Assembly: GCA_027003085.1 (NCBI GenBank)
Contig: JALWYR010000080.1
Span: forward strand, 1 to 6,874
From: Flavobacteriales bacterium
Lineage (GTDB): Bacteria; Bacteroidota; Bacteroidia; Flavobacteriales; Flavobacteriaceae
Direction: 5' to 3'
Length of the DNA stretch: 6,874 bases
The translations under genes and the position numbers were made by a program. The notes under the pieces are model-generated. The model did not search any database. It saw only the letters and a list, made by a program, of their open reading frames with translations, and was not told the DNA's origin. This document shows, piece after piece, positions 1 to 5,772 of this stretch. Numbering within the stretch: position 1 is the stretch's first letter; each line of letters begins with the position of its first letter.

Positions 1-25
1 GAGCACGCGACGGCGCCGCGTGCTC
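1..25. repeat. Perfect inverted repeat (hairpin)
   Basis: GAGCACGCG at 1-9 is the exact reverse complement of 17-25, with a 7-nt loop at 10-16. No T-run follows it on either strand within the window, so it does not read as an intrinsic terminator. It sits inside the repeat copy at the left edge. Confidence 0.7.
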
Positions 26-175
26 CGCTCCTATCTTGCTTGCATCCGGCGGTTTTTGTAAGGCCGGCGCCGTGGTCTTTTTGTCGGAGCGGCAAAGCCC
101 CCGCCGCCGGCACAAAAAGCACGCCGGCTGCCGCGCAAGGATACCGCTGCGCCCGCTGGCGCGGATTTACATCCG
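1..175 (-). repeat. GC-rich intergenic repeat, inverted and truncated copy (copy C)
   Basis: Read on the minus strand, this stretch aligns with 4239 to about 4400 on the plus strand. Positions 38-78 match 4317-4357 at 33 of 41 bases, and 96-122 match 4279-4305 at 22 of 27, both without gaps. Shorter blocks continue outward: the 7-mer at 156-162 matches 4239-4245, and an AGCGGA plus GGCGCCG pair lies beyond the other end. The two main blocks are separated by a 6-nt length difference. The window edge cuts the copy, so its far end is unknown. It lies directly downstream of the receptor stop codon. I see no convincing gene here; the plus-strand frame open from 40 to 336 runs into the receptor gene in antisense and looks spurious. 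Confidence 0.7.
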
Positions 176-190
176 AAACTGAAAAAAACA

Positions 191-2554
191 TCAGAAAAGA
201 ATACGATACTGCATCACCGGCAAAAATCCGGTTTGATAGGTGTATTCGACTTCATTTTTTTGTTTGTTGTAGCGCTGCGAAAAAATATTCTTGTGATTGG
301 AAACATTCCGCAAATCCAATTGCCACTCCTGTGTAACATGCTTCCCGCTTATTTTGAAGGACACTTTGATATCCGCACGAAAATAATCCGGTAATTTCAA
401 GGCAAATGCCCGGCCCAAATCATAAACGGCTTCTCCGGCCAGTAAGGATGCTTGACGGTTAATTGGTGTGTAGCGTCGCCCTCCGGAGTAATTAACATTA
501 AAGTCAAAATGCAATGCACTACGCGACGAAAACCGGAATTCTTTCCCTGCAAGAAAACTACTCATAAAATCACCGTTCCAAGCCGTATTGCGCCATTTGC
601 CGTCATAGGGCTTGTATAGCGACTTATACACACTTCCCGTAAGCAGAAAATAAAATCCATTGTCCAAAGATTTTTCCAGGGTGATATCCACACCATAATT
701 TTTACCCACACCATCATTATAGAGGCGCCAATAAAATAATTGTGTCCCTCCCGAATCGGTGTATCCTGCATTAATAATCGAATACGTTGTATCGTGGTCA
801 TGGTATACCGGCACATCAAACAGGTATTGGTAATATATTTCGGTTTTAAACTTCATTTTATATGCCAGCTGTGTTTCCATACCGGCAATTAAATGATGCG
901 AACGCATGGCTCCAAGATTAAGATTGCCGTATTCAAACCCGTTGTTTCCGGTTTTATGCTTGGAATAATAGGCCAACAACGAATGGATATTGCTATGCAG
1001 GCCATAGGCAAAACTTAATTTAATATTGCCGTTGGTTTTATATTGCAGTCCGAAACGGGGTTCGGGAAGGAACTGATTGTTCAAGTTGAAATATTGCAAC
1101 CGCAAGCCGATATTAATGCTGAATTTATCGGAAAAACGGTGTTTCCAACTGGCATAACTCCCCCACAGGAAAGCATCTTCGTTTACTTTATTTTCATAAT
1201 CGATGGCTACTGTCCGGGTTTGCATAATCATATCCATATCGATTAGCAACAATTCGCTTCCTACGGAAAACAGATTTTCTGCATTTTGCTTATATTTTAA
1301 TTCGGTCTTCAATCCGGCATGGTCCGTAATAATTTTATGATGATAAAAATTGTCGTATTGACCGGTATGTGTATTTAGCGTATCAAGATTGACACGTTGA
1401 TCGAGGCGGCTGAATGAAATAGCCGAAAAAATACCGGTTTTGGCATTAAAAAAATACTTGTGGTTAAGTCCCGAAATAATGGTAGCATTGTAGGTATTCA
1501 AATCCGAATTATCGTAATCCAAATAAAGATTATCTTCACTTTGCGTGGTATTTATAAAACGTATTTTACTTTGACCTGCAATAGACCAAATACGGAATTT
1601 TCCTATTTTTTTTGTTGGAAAATCCAGCAAAAACGATCCGTCTTGATATTTAGGCACAGCCGTTCCGGTACCCAGATCGAAACCCATTTTATCGAACAAT
1701 TCCAAAGTGGAATAGCGGTAATTAAGCATAAATGAGGATTTGTGTTTCCGGCTAAGGGGGCCTTCGGCTCCAAGTTCAGCTCCGGCAAACCCGATTTGTC
1801 CGACATATTCGAATTTATCTTTATTGCCTGACCGGAATCGCAAATCGAAAGCAGCGGATGTGGTATTTCCGAAATTAGCAGGAAATGCACCGGCCAGAAA
1901 TTCGGATTTACCCAAAGTATTGGTATTGATCATACTCACCGGCCCACCAGACGAACCGGCGGAAGAATAATGATTGGGATTGGGAATTGTGATGCCTTCC
2001 ATAATCCAAAGCAAGGAATTAGGATTGTTGCCCCGGACAATGATGTCGTTGCGACTATCATTATTGGATGATACGCCCGCATAGTTCATAACCATGCGCG
2101 AAACATCGTTTAATGAGCCGGCGTACATATTGATTTGTTTGGCATCGAGTTGATATTCGGAGGCTACGGCAAAGGCCGCATGTTCGCTTTTATTATGGAG
2201 ATGAACCACCACTTCGTTCAGTTTATCAACACGTTCCATCAAATAGAAGTTAAGCGTCAATTCTTTGCCGGCATCAAGTTCCAAATTATTGCGGATTTGC
2301 GGATTATAACCATTAAATCTTACTTCGATCTTGACAATGCCAATAGGGACGTCCCTAATTATAAAATTTCCGTCAATATCGGTTACGGCCCCAAATTTTT
2401 TATTACCTGAAACAACCAAAATCTCCGCCCCGGGCAAGGGGTATTCCGATTGCTTGTCATAAACGGTGCCTTTAATATTCTGGGTTATTTGAGCCGTTAT
2501 TGGCAAAACAGAGGCCAAATACAACAAAACCAGTAAGAATTTAATAATTTTCAT
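191..2554 (-). CDS. TonB-dependent outer-membrane receptor with N-terminal carboxypeptidase-regulatory-like domain
   Basis: A 787-residue outer-membrane receptor that should import a ligand using TonB/ExbBD energy; the ligand cannot be told from sequence. Residues 1-22 form a signal peptide (MKIIKFLLVLLYLASVLPIT, then AQ). Residues about 26-106 are a carboxypeptidase-regulatory-like beta domain (KGTVYD, PLPGAEILV, DIDGNFIIRDVPIG). KLNEVVV at 111-117 sits where a TonB box is expected. The plug spans roughly 123-240 (IIVRGNNPNSLLWIMEGI, FPANFGN), followed by a beta-barrel ending in YRILF, an aromatic C-terminus typical of barrel proteins. The frame stays open upstream to 2620, but I chose 2554: the signal peptide starts there and a good promoter box lies inside the longer frame. 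There is no SusD-like partner beside it in the window. The gene is AT-rich compared with the nuclease and methyltransferase genes. Family assignment is firm; substrate is unknown. Confidence 0.93.
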   Translation of the reverse strand: MKIIKFLLVLLYLASVLPITAQITQNIKGTVYDKQSEYPLPGAEILVVSGNKKFGAVTDIDGNFIIRDVPIGIVKIEVRFNGYNPQIRNNLELDAGKELTLNFYLMERVDKLNEVVVHLHNKSEHAAFAVASEYQLDAKQINMYAGSLNDVSRMVMNYAGVSSNNDSRNDIIVRGNNPNSLLWIMEGITIPNPNHYSSAGSSGGPVSMINTNTLGKSEFLAGAFPANFGNTTSAAFDLRFRSGNKDKFEYVGQIGFAGAELGAEGPLSRKHKSSFMLNYRYSTLELFDKMGFDLGTGTAVPKYQDGSFLLDFPTKKIGKFRIWSIAGQSKIRFINTTQSEDNLYLDYDNSDLNTYNATIISGLNHKYFFNAKTGIFSAISFSRLDQRVNLDTLNTHTGQYDNFYHHKIITDHAGLKTELKYKQNAENLFSVGSELLLIDMDMIMQTRTVAIDYENKVNEDAFLWGSYASWKHRFSDKFSINIGLRLQYFNLNNQFLPEPRFGLQYKTNGNIKLSFAYGLHSNIHSLLAYYSKHKTGNNGFEYGNLNLGAMRSHHLIAGMETQLAYKMKFKTEIYYQYLFDVPVYHDHDTTYSIINAGYTDSGGTQLFYWRLYNDGVGKNYGVDITLEKSLDNGFYFLLTGSVYKSLYKPYDGKWRNTAWNGDFMSSFLAGKEFRFSSRSALHFDFNVNYSGGRRYTPINRQASLLAGEAVYDLGRAFALKLPDYFRADIKVSFKISGKHVTQEWQLDLRNVSNHKNIFSQRYNKQKNEVEYTYQTGFLPVMQYRILF

Positions 2555-2595
2555 TGCATCTACTTTTTGTTTTTGCAGCATGAATTTCTGCTGTT

Positions 2596-2627
2596 CAAAG
2601 ATACGGGCATAGGAAGACACTTTTCAA
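2596..2627 (-). promoter_or_regulatory. Bacteroidota-type promoter of the receptor gene
   Basis: On the minus strand TATCTTTG (2603 down to 2596) fits the Bacteroides -7 box TAnnTTTG exactly. A TTG at 2627-2625 lies 21 nt upstream, where the -33 element is expected. Transcription would start near 2590, giving a leader of about 36 nt to the ATG at 2554. This argues against the longer reading frame starting at 2620. Confidence 0.6.
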
Positions 2628-2657
2628 GTCATTGTGATAAAAAGCCCCAAATAATAC

Positions 2658-2686
2658 ACGAACTGTCGTTTTTTTACACGTACAGG
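2658..2686 (-). promoter_or_regulatory. Candidate LytTR operator (two direct half-sites)
   Basis: On the minus strand, 2666-2658 reads ACAGTTCGT, matching every position of the published LytTR half-site pattern [TA][AC][CA]GTTN[AG][TG]. The second unit at 2686-2678 (CCTGTACGT) fits imperfectly. The wider units 2655-2665 and 2675-2685 agree at 9 of 11 bases. The repeat step is 20 bp, close to two helical turns, with an 11-bp gap; known LytTR sites are direct repeats separated by about 12-13 bp. The pair lies about 30 bp upstream of the receptor's -33 element, a position suited to activation. The regulator encoded next door is the obvious candidate ligand; this is inference. Confidence 0.45.
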
Positions 2687-2711
2687 AAACCGCCCGTTAC
2701 CAACAGGATAT

Positions 2712-3566
2712 TCAGGGTTTGAAAGAACGAATAATTTGCTTTGGAAAATTACGTGAAACAGGTACTTTAAAATCCAATCCTTTGACATGAAAAACATAAT
2801 TCCGGGCATTGCCCGACACTTTTTCCACTTTTGCCATATTCACCAAGTAAGATTTATGACAACGAAGTATTTGCGCATCGGAATCAAAACTTTTTTCCAA
2901 TTTGGTTAATGAAATTCTGATTAGTTTGCTTTCAAGCCGCCCGTTCTCCAAATAAAACACGTTGCAATAATTCCCTTCGGCTTTAATACAAAGAAGATGA
3001 TTTCCGGGAATAATAAAACTTTCATTTTTGTTTTCGGACGGTATAAAAAGTTCTTTTCCCGATACGACGGATTTATTATGTATCCGGTCATTAAGACGGC
3101 GGGCGAGTTTACGGTTTTTGAATTTTAAATAATGTTCGGAGGCCAAGACAGTAATAAAAAGAATTAATATACCAATGGAAAACGTATTGAAAAAAAATTT
3201 TTCAAACGAAATTTCGATGGGAATATATTTCGAAAACAAAATCGAATATCCCCAATTTAATGTGGCGATAAGTGCTATTTCGACAGAGGCCATCAGAAGG
3301 ATTTTTCCCGTTGTCCAGGTATCGGGATTAAAGAATTTGGGAAAAAGCGGAAACATAATAAAGTAGTTCACCAAAAGCACTACAAGGGTGATCAACATAT
3401 AGCCCGTCAGGAAAATCGGAATATTGAGTTTGAGGCGATCAATACCGAAAGGCTGAAAAACCAATAGAAAAAAATAAACAAATAATGCCACGCCTACCGA
3501 AAACCAAAAACGTTCGGCGGGCTTTTCAATTTGCGGAAATGGTGTTTTCAAAAATTTTATAATCAT
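2712..3566 (-). CDS. Membrane-anchored LytTR-family transcriptional regulator
   Basis: A 284-residue one-component regulator. Four hydrophobic segments lie at roughly 20-38, 51-73, 88-107 and 124-145, followed by a basic linker (KFKNRKLARRLNDR, 148-161). A C-terminal LytTR DNA-binding domain spans about 186-278, with family hallmarks IKAEGNYCNVF (194-204), LRCHKSYLVNMAKVEKV (234-250) and FKVPVSRNF (266-274). There is no receiver domain and no phosphorylatable Asp cluster, so any signal presumably enters through the membrane part. No histidine kinase is seen nearby. LytTR domains bind direct-repeat DNA sites, and a candidate site lies in the 157-bp gap before the receptor gene, which follows in the same direction. 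The likely role is therefore control of the receptor; autoregulation is not evident from motifs upstream. The ATG at 3566 is supported by the promoter box 17 nt upstream. Family is sure; target is inferred. Confidence 0.9.
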   Translation of the reverse strand: MIIKFLKTPFPQIEKPAERFWFSVGVALFVYFFLLVFQPFGIDRLKLNIPIFLTGYMLITLVVLLVNYFIMFPLFPKFFNPDTWTTGKILLMASVEIALIATLNWGYSILFSKYIPIEISFEKFFFNTFSIGILILFITVLASEHYLKFKNRKLARRLNDRIHNKSVVSGKELFIPSENKNESFIIPGNHLLCIKAEGNYCNVFYLENGRLESKLIRISLTKLEKSFDSDAQILRCHKSYLVNMAKVEKVSGNARNYVFHVKGLDFKVPVSRNFPKQIIRSFKP

Positions 3567-3583
3567 TATCTATCGATTAATTA

Positions 3584-3591
3584 CAAAGATA
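3584..3591 (-). promoter_or_regulatory. Bacteroidota-type -7 promoter box of the LytTR gene
   Basis: On the minus strand 3591-3584 reads TATCTTTG, identical to the box ahead of the receptor gene. The predicted start near 3578 gives a short leader of about 12 nt to the ATG at 3566. I find no clear TTTG or TTG element at the -33 distance, so the upstream half is weak or missing. Confidence 0.45.
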
Positions 3592-3692
3592 GGCAAAGCG
3601 GGTTAAAATGCGATTCGATAAGAAAATATGTATAGCAGAAACCTACGAATGATAATTTTCCGGTTTTGTTGTACCGGACACTCGTAACATGG

Positions 3693-3764
3693 CATTTTAC
3701 TTGTAGCTTTCCAAAGCTCGAACACAGGTGACCGCAGGTTTCGAGCGCAATTAAAAGTAAAATG
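3693..3764. repeat. Nested inverted repeat with two competing inner stems
   Basis: CATTTTACTT at 3693-3702 is the exact reverse complement of 3755-3764. Inside it GCTCGAA at 3716-3722 pairs with TTCGAGC at 3740-3746. A second hairpin, AGCTTT at 3705-3710 with AAAGCT at 3713-3718, uses some of the same bases as the second stem, so the two cannot form together. Either a structured transcript or a palindromic repeat would look like this. It lies about 100-200 bp upstream of the LytTR gene and outside its predicted transcript. Confidence 0.55.
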
Positions 3765-3855
3765 AAGTTACCGGATTTCGGTTACCGCCATTTTAACGCC
3801 AGGCTTTGATACGTTTCATTTTCAGGCACGAAGGACTCGGTTTTTTTTACAAGTA
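3746..3855 (+). repeat. Diverged, AT-richer copy of the intergenic repeat (copy A)
   Basis: This stretch matches 4358-4425 in the same orientation in three ordered blocks. CGCAATTAAA at 3746-3755 agrees with 4358-4367 at 8 of 10 bases. Block 3771-3790 matches 4385-4402 at 17 of 18 aligned bases with one 2-nt gap. CGG followed by a T-run and ACAAGTA at 3838-3855 matches 4412-4425 apart from T-run length. An extra stretch of roughly 40 nt separates the last two blocks here. Similarity may continue weakly towards 4000, but I could not anchor it. Confidence 0.5.
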
Positions 3856-4061
3856 ACACCGCGTTTTTTATTGCACATGCCTGTATGCTTTGAACGCAGT
3901 GAAAAAGGTTAAGCCACCGGATGAACAAAACTACCACATCAAGAAAAATGAGCCGTAGGCGAACGTTAGTTTATCCCGCACCGAAGGTCGGAAAGGAATT
4001 TCTTCACGGATTGGGCAATAGGAACGTAATATTCCGCCCCGGATGAAGCATCCGTATTGCG

Positions 4062-4098
4062 ATTTCTCAGCCGCGCCCTGCGGGCGCTCCATCGAAAT
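4062..4098. repeat. REP-like palindromic element
   Basis: An imperfect palindrome: ATTTC at 4062-4066 pairs with GAAAT at 4094-4098, and the centre is a perfect GCGCCC / GGGCGC stem (4073-4078 with 4082-4087) around a TGC loop. On the minus strand it begins CATTTCGA and ends GAGAAATC. This resembles, from memory, short palindromes scattered between genes in Bacteroidota genomes. No REP-associated transposase is present in the window. Confidence 0.5.
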
Positions 4099-4238
4099 GA
4101 TACGCTACTTCAATATTTACAGTAGGAGAACATCGATTAACGATCGGCGATTTAAGATTTCAGAATTTTTTTAATCACCAATCGGCGTTCGATAGTTCGG
4201 TGTTCATTATTCGAGGGCGGCCTGCCGCCCGAGCCGAA

Positions 4239-4425
4239 GCGCCAGGGATGGGAGCGGTTATGCGGCGAAGGGGCGAAAGTGTTTTTTGCGCCGGCGCTGA
4301 GGGCTCCCGGAGGAAGAGACCGCAGCGCCGGCCATGCAAAAACCGACGCACCCAAGCCGCATTTAAGCGGACAGCCCGACGGCGCCGGTTTTCGGACCGC
4401 CAAGCGCAAGCCGGTTTTACAAGTA
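4239..4425 (+). repeat. GC-rich intergenic repeat, longest copy (copy B)
   Basis: The best-preserved member of the family. Its 4239-4400 part corresponds to the inverted copy at the left edge of the window, and its 4358-4425 part to the AT-richer copy upstream. The unit may run on through the hairpin block to about 4710, because base composition does not change there, but no second copy of that part is visible. A plus-strand frame from a GTG at 4200 to 4487 (95 residues, Arg-rich) covers it. In this frame the alignment with the left copy keeps register, including the 6-nt gap, yet the left copy stops early at a TAG. I treat it as a repeat, not a gene. Confidence 0.65.
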
Positions 4426-4555
4426 GCGTTGGCAAACAGGCCCCGCCTCGTGAATGTGCTGAGCCACAAAGCGACGCCACAACATGAACGAGTGCGGGAG
4501 ACGCTCCGCCGGCCGAAGCGCTTGGCGCTGGCGCCGCCGGCGGGCAAAGCCCGCA

Positions 4556-4672
4556 GCGGATGGCCGGTAGTTGATGTTAAACGATTATTTCGTCCCCGGC
4601 CCGCGGCTTCGCCGCGGGCCGGGGACTGCCGTATTTCAATGTCCGGCCATCCGCCCGGCGCCGAAGGCGCCG
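4556..4672. repeat. Strong nested hairpin block downstream of the nuclease gene
   Basis: GTCCCCGGCCCGCGGC at 4592-4607 is the exact reverse complement of 4611-4626, with a TTC loop: a perfect 16-bp, almost all-GC stem. It is enclosed by a second perfect 12-bp inverted repeat, GCGGATGGCCGG at 4556-4567 with 4643-4654. A third hairpin, 4656-4662 with 4666-4672 around a GAA loop, follows at once. No T-run follows the stems on either strand, so this is not a standard intrinsic terminator. It begins about 60 nt past the nuclease stop codon and could still protect or define that transcript's 3' end. Confidence 0.75.
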
Positions 4673-4729
4673 CGGCGGCGCCACCGAAACCGGACGCCGG
4701 GGCGCCCAAAAAATAATAAACGCACTCCC

Positions 4730-5770
4730 CTACTCTATAATCAACGGCTTAACCACCCTGGCCTTGGCCGAACAAAGGACGATATAATACATTCCGGCAG
4801 GTAAATCGCCGGTGCCCAGTTCAAGTTCAGAGACGGAGGAACGCACCGAACGCAGTTGGCGCCCGCCGGCATCGGTCAATAGAATTTCCTGCAAGGGAAT
4901 GTCGCTGCGGATATGCACGAGGTTGTGGGCGGGATTGGGCCACAAACGAACCGAACGGGCCAATGCGCGACTTTCAACGGCCATGTTCCAACGGTCTTGG
5001 GCCGTGGGGCCGCCCCAAATGAGCGTAGCCAAATAGGGATTGTCGATAAACGGGTTGCGATTGCCTTGCACGCCTTCCAAATAGTCGTTGCGACGGTCTT
5101 CGACGGGCGAAGGCGGGTCTTGGGCGTTCCATTGGAGGAAAAGGTCGAGCATGGCCGGGTCGGATGCAACCGGATTTCCAATGCCCACACTATCGGGCCG
5201 GCATTGTTGGTCGTAGCGAAGGTATAAATACATGATGATGCGGGCCACATCGCCTTTCCACCGGTCGCCCGGATACCAATAATCGGATCCAACGGCATGG
5301 GCATGACCGCTGTCGTCGATAAACTTGCGATTACCGCGGTTGGAATTCAATTGCACATCCGACGGACGCACATGATGGGCATCGGAACCCGGACCCGTGG
5401 AGCCCAAATTGGGATTGCCCAAGGAACGGGGGAAAACATGTTCGCGGTTATAATCACAATTGGCGGCGCTACCGCCATGGTCGGCCTGGTCGCGGGTGAG
5501 GTCGTTGTGGCAGTCGCCATCGGAATCGGGATCGTCCCAACCGTAAATCAGGTAAACCTTGCCCGGCCCCGCGGAATCGGTGTGGATATACACGTCCCAC
5601 AATTGGCTGTAACTTATTAGCGAATCGTGTGTGCTAATAATTTTTACGGCCAAATTGTCTTTGAGTTGGTTACCCGTAACGCTCAAATCCACATCGTTGT
5701 AATATGCTTGCACCTGGGCATGCAGCCAGGAGGCGCTCAGCATCCAAACAAGCAGGAAAAATCTTTTCAT
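4730..5770 (-). CDS. Secreted endonuclease I family nuclease with T9SS C-terminal sorting tail
   Basis: A 346-residue secreted nuclease of the endonuclease I family, His-Me finger enzymes that cut DNA and often RNA with a bound metal. Residues 1-19 form a signal peptide (MKRFFLLVWMLSASWLHAQ). The catalytic core holds CDYNREHVFPRSLG (105-118; H111 is the likely general base), SDAHHVRPSDVQLNSNRGN (129-147; metal-binding and active-site His/Asn), WKGDVARIIMYLYLRY (171-186) and NRNPFIDNPYLATLIW (237-252). Residues about 275-346, starting RLWPNPAHN and ending in a short beta-rich segment, form a type A T9SS sorting domain, so the enzyme should cross the outer membrane and be released or anchored outside. 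The likely role is extracellular nucleic-acid degradation for nutrients or biofilm remodelling. The ATG at 5770 is preferred over a TTG two codons upstream because it opens the signal peptide. It begins 2 nt after the methyltransferase stop, which suggests co-transcription. Domain calls are firm; the physiological role is inferred. Confidence 0.92.
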   Translation of the reverse strand: MKRFFLLVWMLSASWLHAQVQAYYNDVDLSVTGNQLKDNLAVKIISTHDSLISYSQLWDVYIHTDSAGPGKVYLIYGWDDPDSDGDCHNDLTRDQADHGGSAANCDYNREHVFPRSLGNPNLGSTGPGSDAHHVRPSDVQLNSNRGNRKFIDDSGHAHAVGSDYWYPGDRWKGDVARIIMYLYLRYDQQCRPDSVGIGNPVASDPAMLDLFLQWNAQDPPSPVEDRRNDYLEGVQGNRNPFIDNPYLATLIWGGPTAQDRWNMAVESRALARSVRLWPNPAHNLVHIRSDIPLQEILLTDAGGRQLRSVRSSVSELELGTGDLPAGMYYIVLCSAKARVVKPLIIE

Positions 5771-5772
5771 GG

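Larger units (their letters stand above)
3592..4729. other. Gene-free stretch of repeats and hairpins
   Basis: This 1.1-kb stretch lies between the LytTR promoter and the nuclease stop codon and holds no gene I can support. Its left part (to about 4200) is moderately AT-rich and its right part very GC-rich. Besides the repeats entered separately, it has perfect short hairpins at 4040-4054 (6-bp stem, AAG loop), 4215-4230 (7-bp stem, CT loop), 4517-4529 (5-bp stem, TTG loop) and 4540-4554 (6-bp stem, AAA loop). The 7-mer ATCGGCG occurs twice, at 4144 and 4181. Several long frames are open on both strands after 4152, but they overlap one another heavily, are rich in Arg, Pro, Ala and Gly, and show no domain. 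Confidence 0.6.

Noticed and set aside
2555..2620. N-terminal extension of the receptor by 22 residues
   Set aside because: The extension would place the signal peptide internally, and the TATCTTTG promoter box at 2603-2596 lies inside it. The ATG at 2554 is the better start.
4592..4626. Intrinsic terminator
   Set aside because: The stem is strong, but no T-run follows it on either strand; the A-run at 4708-4713 is on the wrong side for a minus-strand terminator.
4152..4709. 185-residue minus-strand open frame, and overlapping plus-strand frames at 4279-4716 and 4571-4804
   Set aside because: These frames overlap one another on both strands in GC-rich repeat DNA where stops are rare. They have Arg/Pro/Ala/Gly-rich low-complexity translations and no recognisable domain, signal peptide or promoter box.
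3592..4729. CRISPR array or tRNA gene
   Set aside because: The repeats are neither evenly spaced nor near-identical, and no cloverleaf or tRNA-like T-arm arrangement was found.
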